A stretch of DNA of 64,000 nt from an uncultured Psychrobacter sp. (GCF_947495825.1 NZ_CANMAH010000001.1:592314-656313); one strand, 5' to 3'. Shown: positions 27,070 through 36,362, numbered from the stretch's first letter. Translations and numbers: made by a program. Notes: a model not told the origin generated them from the letters alone.

Positions 27070-27828
27070 CTAAATCGATTTTTGATTGACACGCTGTGAC
27101 ACTTCCTCAGCACTTTCCACCCGTTCAGAGTATCTATCGGTCAGATAGGCCGAGCGTCCACGAGTCAGCCATGTAAACTTCACCAGCTCCTCACAGACAT
27201 CCACAAGGCGCAGATATAAAGGCGACATATCCATGCGATTGTCATCATTAAACTCTAAAAAAGCCTTTGGAATCGATGATTGATTGGGGATAGTAATCAT
27301 GCGCATCCAGCGCCCCAGAATGCGCAGCTGATTGACGGTATTAAAGCTTTGACTGCCACCGCTGACTTGCATTACTGCCAAGGTTTTGCCTTGGGTTGGA
27401 CGTACGCCGCCCAGTGCAAGCGGTATCCAATCGATTTGTGCTTTCATAATGCTGGTGATGCTGCCGTGACGTTCTGGACTCACCCACAGCATGCCCTCTG
27501 ACCACTGCGCCAGCTCGCGCAGCTCTTGCACCTTTGGATGATTGCTGTCAGCATCATCTGGCAGCGGTAACCCCGATGGATTGAACACCCGCACCTCGCA
27601 GCCATACCAACGCAGCAGCCGACTTGCCTCCTCAGCCGCTAGCCTAGAAAATGAGCGCTCCCGTAACGACCCGTATAGCACGAGTATCTTAGGTGGATGA
27701 CGTGGGTCATTTGGTGCAATCAATGACTCAATATCAATCGATTGTAATTGACTGGCATCAATATTGGGCAGGTCATCTAGCTTTAACGACCCCTCTGCGT
27801 GAGGTTGGTTTTTATTGGTTGTTGTCAT
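27070..27828 (-). CDS. arsH: Arsenical resistance protein ArsH (NADPH-dependent FMN reductase)
   Basis: The 252-residue flavodoxin-like protein has the FMN phosphate loop [20 protein letters not shown] and the ArsH segments [11 protein letters not shown] and [19 protein letters not shown], plus [20 protein letters not shown]. ArsH oxidises trivalent organoarsenicals and reduces quinones or metals. Its start overlaps the arsC stop by 17 bases, implying translational coupling. Confidence 0.93.
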   Translation of the reverse strand: MTTTNKNQPHAEGSLKLDDLPNIDASQLQSIDIESLIAPNDPRHPPKILVLYGSLRERSFSRLAAEEASRLLRWYGCEVRVFNPSGLPLPDDADSNHPKVQELRELAQWSEGMLWVSPERHGSITSIMKAQIDWIPLALGGVRPTQGKTLAVMQVSGGSQSFNTVNQLRILGRWMRMITIPNQSSIPKAFLEFNDDNRMDMSPLYLRLVDVCEELVKFTWLTRGRSAYLTDRYSERVESAEEVSQRVNQKSI

Positions 27829-28222
27829 GATAAATCGTCTCGCCGTCCTCTTTGGTAAAACTGCTCACTGGATTTTCTAACAATTCAAACACCCGCTCTG
27901 ATGGTCGGCATAACGCTGCGCCTTTATCTGTGACCACGATAGGACGGTTAATTAAGATAGGATGGGCAATCATTGCATCGATAATCTCATCATCAGATAA
28001 CTCAGGATCATCTAAGCCCAGCTCATCATTGATGGCTTCTTTACTGCGTAGTAACTCTCTTGGCGAGATATTCATCTTTGCCAATAGCTCGACCAACTCG
28101 TCACGGCTCGGCGGGTTTTTTAGATACTCCACCACTTCTGGCTGTTCACCTGATGCCTTTATGATGGCAAGCGTATTGCGAGAGGTACCGCAGTTTGGAT
28201 TATGAAAAATTAATGGTTTCAT
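27812..28222 (-). CDS. arsC: Glutaredoxin-dependent arsenate reductase ArsC
   Basis: This 136-residue protein has the catalytic Cys11 in [15 protein letters not shown] and the arginines used to bind arsenate (conserved LLRSKEA and [11 protein letters not shown]). It reduces arsenate to arsenite with glutathione and glutaredoxin in the cytoplasm; the arsenite is then exported by ArsB. The gene overlaps arsH and lies downstream of arsR. The 226-base gap to arsR contains a structured repeat element. Confidence 0.94.
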   Translation of the reverse strand: MKPLIFHNPNCGTSRNTLAIIKASGEQPEVVEYLKNPPSRDELVELLAKMNISPRELLRSKEAINDELGLDDPELSDDEIIDAMIAHPILINRPIVVTDKGAALCRPSERVFELLENPVSSFTKEDGETIYHDNNQ

Positions 28223-28278
28223 AGCGACTTCACCTATTTTTTTGAATCTATAGTGAGTTCAGACATAAAAACGATACA

Positions 28279-28354
28279 GTGGAACTGGGATGAATTTTAC
28301 GCAGCATCGAGCAGCGCAGGCACAGCACGCCAGAAAAATTTATACCAGTTCCAC
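28279..28354. repeat. Structured dispersed repeat, copy A (arsR-arsC gap)
   Basis: GTGGAACTGG (28279-28288) pairs perfectly with CCAGTTCCAC (28345-28354). Inside, TGAATTTT pairs with AAAATTTA, and an outer GATACA/TGTATC lies just outside. Copy B at 36270-36362 has the same design and flanks, but a different stem sequence that still pairs. It lies inside a probable operon, and could form a stem in the transcript. Confidence 0.65.
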
Positions 28355-28448
28355 GTTGACATATAATGTATCTGTTTTATTTAGAATCGACTATAGTTAT
28401 TAAGAAGATATTTATTAAAGTAGCTAGCTGCTTAGCTTAGCGCTTGTC

Positions 28449-28811
28449 CTAAAAACTGTCTTGGTTATTAGGTTTGGCAGTCTCACAGCCGCTTAAACTA
28501 TCCAGCAGCGAAGCACACAGCTCTGGATGTCCCGCACAGCAGTCTTGCAACAAAAACTGCACGACCGCCTCCATGTGTGACAGCGAAGCGCGATAGATTA
28601 TCTGCCGACTTTGGCGTTTTGACACCACCCACCCTGCTCTTGCCAGCACTGATAGATGCGCGGACATAGTGTTATGTGGTACAGACAGTTGACGGGCTAT
28701 CTCACCCGCAGGCAAACCCTCGGGCTCTTGGCTGACAAGTAACCTAAAGGCTTTGAGACGCGTGTCTTGAGACAGTGCGGCAAAGCTTGCGATAGCGTTA
28801 GTTATTTCCAT
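28449..28811 (-). CDS. arsR: ArsR-family arsenic-responsive repressor
   Basis: The likely start is the ATG at 28811 (MEITNAIASFAALSQDTRLK, 120 residues); the longer open frame upstream encodes implausible hydrophobic sequence. The winged helix includes LPAGEIARQLSVPHNTMSAHLS. The usual ELCVCDL arsenic site of E. coli ArsR is missing. Instead the C-terminal part has Cys91, Cys92 and Cys99 (DCCAGHPELC), similar to the C-terminal three-cysteine site of Acidithiobacillus-type ArsR. It represses the ars operon until arsenite binds. Confidence 0.9.
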   Translation of the reverse strand: MEITNAIASFAALSQDTRLKAFRLLVSQEPEGLPAGEIARQLSVPHNTMSAHLSVLARAGWVVSKRQSRQIIYRASLSHMEAVVQFLLQDCCAGHPELCASLLDSLSGCETAKPNNQDSF

Positions 28812-28833
28812 ATGTCCAATAATACAGACATAT
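28810..28833 (-). promoter_or_regulatory. Probable ArsR operator
   Basis: ATATGTC (28810-28816) and GACATAT (28827-28833) form a perfect inverted repeat with a 10-base spacer that overlaps the arsR start codon. Position and symmetry fit an autoregulatory ArsR operator. Confidence 0.6.
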
Positions 28834-28929
28834 AAGAATATTTCAATAAACAATAAATGAAAAATGTTTATAAGTAGCATTTTAAAGCTTTTGATAATCC
28901 AATTTTTAACAACGTACAACCCACAGCAA

Positions 28930-28958
28930 AAAACCCGCTAAAATATTCAGCGGGTTTT
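28930..28958 (-). terminator. Rho-independent terminator of the DUF3726/BCCT gene group
   Basis: AAAACCCGCT (28930-28939) and AGCGGGTTTT (28949-28958) form a perfect stem flanked by A and T runs. It lies 27 bases past the stop of the 28985-29710 gene, insulating the ars operon. Confidence 0.9.
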
Positions 28959-28984
28959 AACGTCGATAAATGGATTAGTCGAAT

Positions 28985-29710
28985 TTATATCCCGCCCGCC
29001 CCTTTGCTCGATATCTCGCTATTTTCTACCAATATGGCAGCCGCTGTTTTTTTGAGTATCGCCCACTGCTCATCATCAACATGAATACCCTCTTTCCATG
29101 AACGCTGATGGGTGGTATACAGCTCATCAGTCGATATCTTATGATCGAAGTGCTGGATATCGTCTTCGATATCAAAATTTGAGGTAGCCAGCTCAATGAT
29201 CATATCGTCAGTATTATAGTTGGCTTGCGCCTTATTAAAGAAGTAAATGTCAGGATAGACAAAGCCTTGATTTAGGGTAAATAAAGTATGCTTAGGCGCT
29301 GATCCGTTGTCCCATTTGGCCAGACAAGCGATACCGTTATCAGCCAACTTGACCAACTCACTATAAGCCAGCCAGCGATTATGACAGTTCATGAGATAAA
29401 TCTGAAAATGATCCAAATCGCCCATCTTTTCTAGGGCATAGTCCATGATGGCAGGCAAATGACAAATCAAACTGCTATTATGCAAGTCAAGGCGAATGGC
29501 GCCCGCTTCTTGGTGGACGATATCGATAGGCGCATCTTGTTCAGATAAAATAAAAGGTGTGGCATTATTAAAATGACGTACACCGTCCAGTCCTGCCATC
29601 TCAAGCTCAGCCACCATAGAGGCGATGACATCAGCCTCACCGACTTCTCGGTGCATCCCCGTAAAGGCTTTATACACCATTGCCACGATTTCATTGTGCG
29701 ATACAATCAT
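28985..29710 (-). CDS. DUF3726-like protein of the betaine-type cluster
   Basis: The 241-residue soluble protein begins MIVSHNEIVAMVYKAFTG, the characteristic start of DUF3726 proteins, whose function is not known. It has no signal peptide, membrane span or known catalytic motif. It overlaps functionally with the preceding gene (gap of 3 bases to 29714) and is the last gene of a minus-strand group with a BCCT transporter. A role in metabolism of the imported compound is inferred from this context only. Confidence 0.6.
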   Translation of the reverse strand: MIVSHNEIVAMVYKAFTGMHREVGEADVIASMVAELEMAGLDGVRHFNNATPFILSEQDAPIDIVHQEAGAIRLDLHNSSLICHLPAIMDYALEKMGDLDHFQIYLMNCHNRWLAYSELVKLADNGIACLAKWDNGSAPKHTLFTLNQGFVYPDIYFFNKAQANYNTDDMIIELATSNFDIEDDIQHFDHKISTDELYTTHQRSWKEGIHVDDEQWAILKKTAAAILVENSEISSKGAGGI

Positions 29711-29713
29711 GTC

Positions 29714-31480
29714 TTAAACCTCCTTAGTAATGGACGAGTCTTGTGTGAGCAGTTTTTGGGTAGACGAATTTTCTGTAGATGAGTCCTTTATAGACAAGTT
29801 AGGTAATAAAGGAAACAGCCATTCATCACTATGTACTTCTCTAAATAAAGGCGCACCTTGGAATAAAGTAATTCGTACCCAGCGATCAGATCTAGGATCG
29901 AACTTGGTCGCGCCAAACATCGATAGCTTACAGCGTAGCAAGTGCATGGGCGGTGTATGCTTATGCAAGACATTCATCTGAATATCACCCATTTTTTTAT
30001 GGCCCATGGTCCATACTCGCCGAGCGATAGAGCGGTACCTAGGTTTGCTCAACATAAACTCAGATATGAGCTGCTGTGGATCGGCTTGCTGTAATGCCAA
30101 GTACAAATTTTTTGCTTGCCGTGCGATGTCTAATGACAGCTCTCGATCATCACCTGGCTCTTGACCACGCACACCCATGCGTGGCTCTTCTTTGTCCACC
30201 GAGCGATACCAAAACCAATAGCGATTGTCAGGCTCATCAAAATCAATCGTAATCGCCCATTGATAACGTGACTCTAAGACGTCAAGCAAATCTTGAATCA
30301 CCTTACCTTTCGGTAATGATAAGTTTTCATCGGCGTTGACTTTTTCTTGAAACGCATCGACACGCTCAGGGTATAGCTCCATCAAGCAAGAGAGAATGAC
30401 TTCTTGACTCTCAAAGCTCAAATGATCATGAGCCTGCAGGAACTCTGCCCATGTCGTGTGGTTTTGAATAACTGTCGTTAACTCACTTTGTAACGCACTC
30501 AACTCTGTAACGACAGCTTCGTTTAATGTGGCTTGATGCTCATTGATGGTAACGATTTCGGTAAAATGCTGAATCGCGCGCGCAAGCAAGCTGGAAAAAT
30601 ACGCCACCTTTTCTGACTCAATATCACAGACCAAGGTCGCTTGCACCGCTTCTTCACGCGTGGTGAGCCACTGATCGACGATACAAGGGTGATTGATCAG
30701 ATACGGTGCCATACCCAGACCCGTCGCGTTACCGATTCCTAGATAACGCTTAATCTCTGGATGGAGCGCGACGGCTTTATTACCGCCTTTTTTCTTGGCT
30801 AAAAAATCAACCCAATCAAGGCTAAACTCGCGTAGCAAGTAAACGGCACACATCTGCGCGCGAAACGACTGGTTAAAGTCTTCGCTATGATCTAATGGCT
30901 TAAAATCATAAATACCAAATTTGCCATTGCCATAGACTGCCGTGGTACGCAAGATATAGCCAACTTGTGCGAGCACCTCAAGGTCTGGCTGCTGACCATC
31001 AGCTAAAGCGCTCACAATATGATCAAAGACGCGTACGCTTTTATTCGCTCGCGCCAGTACCATTACCATGTTGGAGTTGCGACCCGCTTCTTGCAGCGGC
31101 ACATTGGCTTTGAGATTATCGAGCAGCTCCTGACCGATCTCCCCAAACACCAGACCAAAGGTGACGTCCCATTTTTGGGCGATCACTCGATCATTGCGCT
31201 CGTCATCCGCTAACTCATTGCAAAACACCACCAAATGATAAGTATGCTCTGGGGTTTGCAGACGGTAGATCACTTGTCCATAACCATTGTCATCTAAGTC
31301 CCAAAGATGCGTGCTCAGCGTCCATTTTTCTCTATCAATTTTACGCAGTAATGTGCGCACAAAGCTGATACGCGTCTGGTGCATGGCGCCCAGCCGCTCA
31401 GCATTCATGACCACATCAGGACTGCGTAAAGACAGTGTCGCTACGTCAATGCTCTCATTGCTTGCGTGAACCAAATTCAT
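29714..31480 (-). CDS. Large conserved-looking hypothetical protein in BCCT cluster
   Basis: I do not recognise this 588-residue soluble protein. It has no signal or membrane segments, many aromatic and Arg residues (GVRGQEPGDDRELSLDIAR, NRYWFWYRSVDKEEPRMG), and a low-complexity Ser/Thr tail (STENSSTQKLLTQDSS). It is followed 3 bases later by the DUF3726-like gene, so the two products may form a complex. It is preceded by the BCCT transporter gene with a 170-base gap. A catabolic role is a guess from its neighbours. Confidence 0.65.
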   Translation of the reverse strand: MNLVHASNESIDVATLSLRSPDVVMNAERLGAMHQTRISFVRTLLRKIDREKWTLSTHLWDLDDNGYGQVIYRLQTPEHTYHLVVFCNELADDERNDRVIAQKWDVTFGLVFGEIGQELLDNLKANVPLQEAGRNSNMVMVLARANKSVRVFDHIVSALADGQQPDLEVLAQVGYILRTTAVYGNGKFGIYDFKPLDHSEDFNQSFRAQMCAVYLLREFSLDWVDFLAKKKGGNKAVALHPEIKRYLGIGNATGLGMAPYLINHPCIVDQWLTTREEAVQATLVCDIESEKVAYFSSLLARAIQHFTEIVTINEHQATLNEAVVTELSALQSELTTVIQNHTTWAEFLQAHDHLSFESQEVILSCLMELYPERVDAFQEKVNADENLSLPKGKVIQDLLDVLESRYQWAITIDFDEPDNRYWFWYRSVDKEEPRMGVRGQEPGDDRELSLDIARQAKNLYLALQQADPQQLISEFMLSKPRYRSIARRVWTMGHKKMGDIQMNVLHKHTPPMHLLRCKLSMFGATKFDPRSDRWVRITLFQGAPLFREVHSDEWLFPLLPNLSIKDSSTENSSTQKLLTQDSSITKEV

Positions 31481-31650
31481 AATGCCACTACCTTACAAAA
31501 TATGTCAGACCAGTTAACTGGCTAACCGTTTTAACGAGGTGCTTTTAATCAAAGCCATTTAAAAAACAACCATTTTAATACTTTAAATAAATCACTATCA
31601 TAATCAACATGTTATACATAACACATCGATTATGATAGTTGACCGATGAT

Positions 31651-33324
31651 TTACTTCTCTTCAATAATCTTTTGTTTAGCGAGCTTCTCCTCGTTAATGC
31701 GATGATTAACCGCAACCTTGTTAGGACGGTATAAGTCTTGGTCGTGTGCCATTTTCTGGGCAATCTGTGGTCCATTCCATAGTGACGGCAATAAGACAAA
31801 GGACACCGGGACCGCAGTAATCACAATAAATGACTGCAAGGCACTCACACCGCCTGCTCCCAAGGAGATTAAGACAATGGCAGTCACACCCATCATAATG
31901 CCCCAAAAGGTACGAATCATAGCGTTTGGCTCACGCTCGCCACTGATGACCACACTGATGGTATAGGTCATCGAATCCCCTGTCGTCACGATAAAAATCG
32001 TGGTCAAAATTAAAAACAGTATCGAGGTAATCAAAGGAAATGGTAGCTGCTGCGTGACCGCTAATAGCGCACCTGGCAAATTAAAGCCTTCAAAGGCGGC
32101 GCTCACACTACCAGGATTGGCAATCTCAAACGCCAGCCCCGAACCGCCAACAATAGTGAACCAAAAGCAGGTGACGAGCGGCGCAATGATACAAACCGTG
32201 GTAATCAACTCTCGAATAGTACGGCCACGTGAAATACGAGCAATAAAGATAGCCATCATCGGGCCATAGCCCAAAAACCAACCCCAAAAGAACACCGTCC
32301 ACCAGCTCAGCCAGCCTTCATCACCACGGTACGTGGCCATTGGGATAAAGTTATCAACCAAACTACCGACACCTTGAATATAGCCATTCACGATAAAGTT
32401 GGTCGGCCCAAAGATTAAAATAAACACCATCAGCGCAAAGGCCAGTGTAACGTTAAAACGACTGAGCAACTGCATACCGCGCGTCAAACCACTAATCGCT
32501 GAGATGGTATACAGCGCAATCGCAAACACAATGATCATCAGCTGCGTGATAAAGGTATCAGGAATACCAAATAGCTCATTGAGTGCATAACTGGTTTGCA
32601 ATCCCAAAAATCCAATCGGACCGATGGTACCTGCCGCGACTGCAACGATACAACAAGCATCAATAATGGCGCCAGCTTGACCGGTAAGCACGCGCTCACC
32701 AAATACGGGATACAGCAAGGTGCGCGGCTTAAGCGGTAAGCCTTTGTCATAGTGCAGATGCATCACTACAATAGCCGTTAAGCTACCGACGATCGACCAT
32801 GCTAAAAAGCCCCAATGCATAAAAGATTGTGACAGGGCATTGAACGCGCGTTGTTGTAAGTTCTCGGACTCACCATATAAAGGCGGCGCTGTAACATAAT
32901 GCGCAATAGGCTCAGCGGCTGCCCAAAATACACCGCCGCCAGCAAGTAGCGTACAAAACAAGATGGCCATCCACTTAAAGCTGTCCATCTCTGGCACAGG
33001 CAGATTACCCAAAATGACCCGTCCCGTACGACCAGCGCCCACAGCCAAAGCAATCACAAAGGTAGCTAGTAGCAGTATCTGCCAAAAGGGGCCAAATATA
33101 TTAACCGACCAGGCAAAGCTGGCATTGACGATCTCTGCTAATTGCGCCTCGGCAAAGATAGCCATCAAAACAAAAAGAGTAATAAAACCGCCACTGTACC
33201 AAAACGCTGGGTTTTTAAGACCTAAGGTATCGGTCGGCCCCTCTACATGGGTCAAGGTGCCTGCTGTTTGGTTAACGTCTGAGCGTCCTTGCTCATCGCT
33301 GTTAAATCCTTTTAAATCGGCCAT
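31651..33324 (-). CDS. BCCT family transporter (betaine/choline/carnitine type)
   Basis: The 557-residue protein has 12 transmembrane helices and the BCCT family signature WWTVFFWGWFLGYGPMMAIF followed by IARISRGRTIRELI, plus the substrate-box region GFLAWSIVGSLTAIV. BCCT proteins take up quaternary ammonium compounds such as glycine betaine, choline or carnitine with sodium or protons. The N-terminal and C-terminal cytosolic tails are charged. The neighbouring catabolic genes suggest nutrient uptake rather than osmoprotection. The substrate is unknown. Confidence 0.9.
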   Translation of the reverse strand: MADLKGFNSDEQGRSDVNQTAGTLTHVEGPTDTLGLKNPAFWYSGGFITLFVLMAIFAEAQLAEIVNASFAWSVNIFGPFWQILLLATFVIALAVGAGRTGRVILGNLPVPEMDSFKWMAILFCTLLAGGGVFWAAAEPIAHYVTAPPLYGESENLQQRAFNALSQSFMHWGFLAWSIVGSLTAIVVMHLHYDKGLPLKPRTLLYPVFGERVLTGQAGAIIDACCIVAVAAGTIGPIGFLGLQTSYALNELFGIPDTFITQLMIIVFAIALYTISAISGLTRGMQLLSRFNVTLAFALMVFILIFGPTNFIVNGYIQGVGSLVDNFIPMATYRGDEGWLSWWTVFFWGWFLGYGPMMAIFIARISRGRTIRELITTVCIIAPLVTCFWFTIVGGSGLAFEIANPGSVSAAFEGFNLPGALLAVTQQLPFPLITSILFLILTTIFIVTTGDSMTYTISVVISGEREPNAMIRTFWGIMMGVTAIVLISLGAGGVSALQSFIVITAVPVSFVLLPSLWNGPQIAQKMAHDQDLYRPNKVAVNHRINEEKLAKQKIIEEK

Positions 33325-33522
33325 AGTGTGGCTCCATATGCTAACGTTACATGGTTTAAATCAGGGGTATATAGTCAATCCACTATAAAAATGAAAGAGG
33401 TTTAACGCTATAAAACGAACGTCGTTTTATAGCGCTTTGGAGTGTTAACTTGCAAAGTTCAGATTTAAACAATGAACCTCTAAAACACGAGCTTTTAAAA
33501 ATTAGCTTTAGAGCCTTACTCT

Positions 33523-34512
33523 TTAAGCCAAAGGCTTTAATCCTTGCTCTAAAAAGTCAAACCAGTTTTGCCCGATGATTTTGCCAGCGTCAGTCTCATT
33601 AAAGCCATGCTGTAAAAGACCGTTATAAATATTTTCCATACCATCTTTGCCAGCGAACCACGGCAGAGTATCTGGCCAGCCTGAGTTATTAGCATTACCT
33701 TCACCATAATCCATCGCTTTTGACCAGCGACCATTACGCATCCACTCAAGCACTGCTTGTGGCTGATTGAGACACAAGTCACTACCGATAGCTAAATGCT
33801 CAACGCCATATTTATCAGCGCAGTTGGCAATCATGGTGCAAAAGTCATCAAGCGTACATGCGCTACCGTTGGGCAAATGGAACGGGTATAAGCTAAAACC
33901 CAATAGCCCGCCTGCTTTGGTTAAGGCGCTAATGACCGTATCTGATTTATTACGCAGGGCATCATGTGCGGTAGTTGGATTGGCATGGCTGATACATATC
34001 GGACGTGAGGAGACTTCTATCGCCTCAAGCGTAGACTGCTCAGCGCTGTGTGACATATCGACAATCATACCGACCCGATTCATCTCTTTGATAGCTTGCT
34101 GACCAAAGCGGGTGACGCCGCTGTCTTTTGATTCGTAACAGCCGGTCGCCAGTAAGCTTTGGTTGTTATACGTCAGCTGCATAATCAAGAGCCCCATACG
34201 GCGCATGACACTAATCAGGCCAATTTCATCATCAATGGGTGAGCAGTTTTGCGCGCCAAAAAAGATACCGACCTTACCCTGCTCTTTTGCGGTTTTGATG
34301 TCACTGACCGAATAAACGGGCATGATCAAATCACTGTTTTGCTCAAAGCGTGCGTGCCACTCAGCAAAGCGGGTCATGGTCTGACGCGCGTCTTCATGAT
34401 AGACCAAGGTGGCGTGCACCGCATTGATACCACTATCTTTTAGCATTTTGAAGTAGTCGCGATCCCAATGGCTATACTGTAATCCGTCGATGACGATATG
34501 ATCTTGGTACAT
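33523..34512 (-). CDS. M19 membrane dipeptidase-like protein with altered metal site
   Basis: This 329-residue TIM-barrel protein belongs to the M19 (renal dipeptidase) family, seen in VGMIVDMSHSAEQSTLEAIE, PICISHANPTTAHD and LAIGSDLCL. The usual N-terminal HxD is replaced (IVIDGLQYSHWDRDYF), and the bridging Glu region reads GIFFGAQNCSPI, with Gln where a Glu is expected, so the standard two-zinc site is incomplete. Similar proteins sit in glycine betaine/dimethylglycine catabolic clusters of Pseudomonas. It is on the same strand as the BCCT and aldehyde dehydrogenase genes. Confidence 0.82.
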   Translation of the reverse strand: MYQDHIVIDGLQYSHWDRDYFKMLKDSGINAVHATLVYHEDARQTMTRFAEWHARFEQNSDLIMPVYSVSDIKTAKEQGKVGIFFGAQNCSPIDDEIGLISVMRRMGLLIMQLTYNNQSLLATGCYESKDSGVTRFGQQAIKEMNRVGMIVDMSHSAEQSTLEAIEVSSRPICISHANPTTAHDALRNKSDTVISALTKAGGLLGFSLYPFHLPNGSACTLDDFCTMIANCADKYGVEHLAIGSDLCLNQPQAVLEWMRNGRWSKAMDYGEGNANNSGWPDTLPWFAGKDGMENIYNGLLQHGFNETDAGKIIGQNWFDFLEQGLKPLA

Positions 34513-34554
34513 CTTGTTATCCTTCTTATGACTCGTTTTTCGACTGAACTCTGT

Positions 34555-34671
34555 CGTAGGGTGGGTTAGCGGTAGCGTAACCCGCCGATATTTGACAATT
34601 TATATTTAAAGTGGCGGGTTACGTTTTGTCGGCACTCTTTGCAAGAGTTTGAAAAACTAACCCATCCTACG
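34555..34671. repeat. Nested palindromic intergenic repeat
   Basis: CGTAGGGTGGGTTAG (34555-34569) pairs with CTAACCCATCCTACG (34657-34671) with one mismatch. Inside, CGTAACCCGCC (34576-34586) pairs perfectly with GGCGGGTTACG (34613-34623), and a small hairpin CTCTT-TGC-AAGAG lies near 34635-34647. The GTAGGGTGGGTTAG type of sequence is common in bacterial MITE or REP-like repeats. It fills the gap between the dipeptidase-like gene and the aldehyde dehydrogenase gene. Confidence 0.75.
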
Positions 34672-34700
34672 CAAAACACGCCTCTACTTTTTATCAAAAA

Positions 34701-36176
34701 CTAATACGCTTTTTGATAAGCGGTCTTGACGATGGTATAAAACTCTTTGGCATACTGACCTTGCTCACGTGGACCAAAGCTCGACTCCTTACGGCCACCA
34801 AATGGCACATGATAATCAGTGCCCGCAGTCGCTAAGTTCACCATCACGCACCCTGCCTGCACTTGCTCTTTAAACAATGCACTGTTGCGCAAACTTTGGG
34901 TGATGATGCCGCCCGTCAGACCAAAGCGGGTATCATTGGTCATGGCAATCGCTTCGTCTAAGTCTTTGACCCGTAAGACACAAGCGAGCGGAGCAAACAC
35001 TTCTTCTTGGTTAATATCCCAGCTGTTATCAGTCTCGGTAAACAAGGTCGGTGCCATATAATAGCCATTATGTGGCATCTCTAACCGCTCACCACCAAAG
35101 GCTAAGTTGGCGCCAGACTGCTTGGCTTTTTCGACCCAATCCATATTAGCCGCCAGCTGCTTGTCATCGACCACAGGCCCCATAAAGATGCCGTCCTCCA
35201 GCGCATGACCAACCTTTAGCGTCTTCATTTTTTCGACCACACCGTCGACGAAGGCATCATGGATACTGTCCATGACGATAAGGCGTGAAGAGGCGGTACA
35301 TTTTTGTCCTGAACCGCCAAACGCACCAGCAACCGCTGTATCAATAGCCGTTTGTAAGTCAGCATCATCAGCGATGACCAAGGCGTTTTTACTGCCCATC
35401 TCCAGCTGGCAGCGGATGAAGTTTGGAGCCGTAGCGGCAGCGACTTTGCGACCTGTGGGCACAGAGCCTGTAAAGCTGACGGCATCAATTTCTGTAGAGT
35501 TGATAAGCGCATCACCGACGCTAGAGCCACCGCCCAATAGTAGGTTAAACGTGCCCTCAGGCAGACCTTGACGATGAATAATGTCAGCCATTGCCACTGC
35601 ACTGGCAGGCGTTAAGTTCGCAGGCTTCCAAATAACACTGTTACCAAAAGCTAAAGCTGGCGCGATTTTCCATACTGCAGTGGCGGTTGGGAAGTTCCAA
35701 GGCGAGATAATCGCCACCACACCGACGGCTTCACGAGTGACTTCGACTTTGACCCCAGGACGTACCGAGTCAGCAAGGTCGCCCATTTGACGTAACACTT
35801 CGGCGGCATAATAATGAAAGAACTGCCCAGCGCGATAAATCTCACCACGGCCTTCGGCAAAAGGCTTGCCTTCTTCACGAGAGAGCAATGTACCAAGCTC
35901 ATCACAGCGGGCAATCATCTCATCGCCGATTGCTTGTAGGATAGACTGTTTTTTCTCAAGTGGTGTGGCTTCCCATTTCGGCTGTGCTTGGCGCGCCGCT
36001 GCGATAGCGTCTTTGACTTGATCCTGACTGGCTTGCGCAAACTCGCCAACGATCTCGCTGGTATCAGATGGGTTGATATTATCAATCGTATCGCTGCCCG
36101 CTTGCCATTCACCATTGATATAGATGGATTTGGCTGGGTCTTGTTGTAATACTTGTTGGGTGGTTTGAGCTGACAT
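34701..36176 (-). CDS. NAD(P)-dependent aldehyde dehydrogenase (ketoglutarate-semialdehyde dehydrogenase-like)
   Basis: The 491-residue protein has all ALDH marks: AIISPWNFPTATAVWK, the cofactor segment SFTGSVPTGRKV, the general base Glu in CQLEMGSKNALVIADDAD, the catalytic Cys in GGSGQKCTASSR, and EEVFAPLACVL. The N-terminus (IYINGEWQAGSDTIDNINP) resembles alpha-ketoglutarate semialdehyde dehydrogenases, but other substrates are possible. It oxidises an aldehyde to an acid in the cytoplasm. The gene is between the dipeptidase-like gene and ridA on the minus strand. Confidence 0.88.
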   Translation of the reverse strand: MSAQTTQQVLQQDPAKSIYINGEWQAGSDTIDNINPSDTSEIVGEFAQASQDQVKDAIAAARQAQPKWEATPLEKKQSILQAIGDEMIARCDELGTLLSREEGKPFAEGRGEIYRAGQFFHYYAAEVLRQMGDLADSVRPGVKVEVTREAVGVVAIISPWNFPTATAVWKIAPALAFGNSVIWKPANLTPASAVAMADIIHRQGLPEGTFNLLLGGGSSVGDALINSTEIDAVSFTGSVPTGRKVAAATAPNFIRCQLEMGSKNALVIADDADLQTAIDTAVAGAFGGSGQKCTASSRLIVMDSIHDAFVDGVVEKMKTLKVGHALEDGIFMGPVVDDKQLAANMDWVEKAKQSGANLAFGGERLEMPHNGYYMAPTLFTETDNSWDINQEEVFAPLACVLRVKDLDEAIAMTNDTRFGLTGGIITQSLRNSALFKEQVQAGCVMVNLATAGTDYHVPFGGRKESSFGPREQGQYAKEFYTIVKTAYQKAY

Positions 36177-36269
36177 AAGAACATCCTTAGTAAAACGATT
36201 AAAAAACTTGGTAAATAAAAAATATGAAATGAAACCTATCTATATAATTGGTTTACTTTGAAGAAAATA

Positions 36270-36362
36270 GTGCTACTGGGATGCTTTCTTTTTAAGTATA
36301 GGTTGTGAAGCCTCTGGAGTGCAAAGCGCACAGCAAGCGAGGAAAATTTATACCAGTAGCAC
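36270..36362. repeat. Structured dispersed repeat, copy B (ridA-aldehyde dehydrogenase gap)
   Basis: GTGCTACTGG (36270-36279) pairs perfectly with CCAGTAGCAC (36353-36362). Inside are CCTC/GAGG and GTGC/GCAC pairs. The AAAATTTATA before the right arm and the ACGTT...TGTTTTATTT after it match copy A at 28279-28354, although the stems differ in sequence. Confidence 0.65.

Noticed and set aside
28812..28919. N-terminal extension of ArsR
   Set aside because: The extra residues are hydrophobic and AT-driven, not found in ArsR proteins, and the region holds the likely promoter and operator.
29714..31480. Assignment of the 588-residue protein to a known betaine enzyme
   Set aside because: No Rieske, flavin, zinc or methyltransferase motif could be found, so no function is named.
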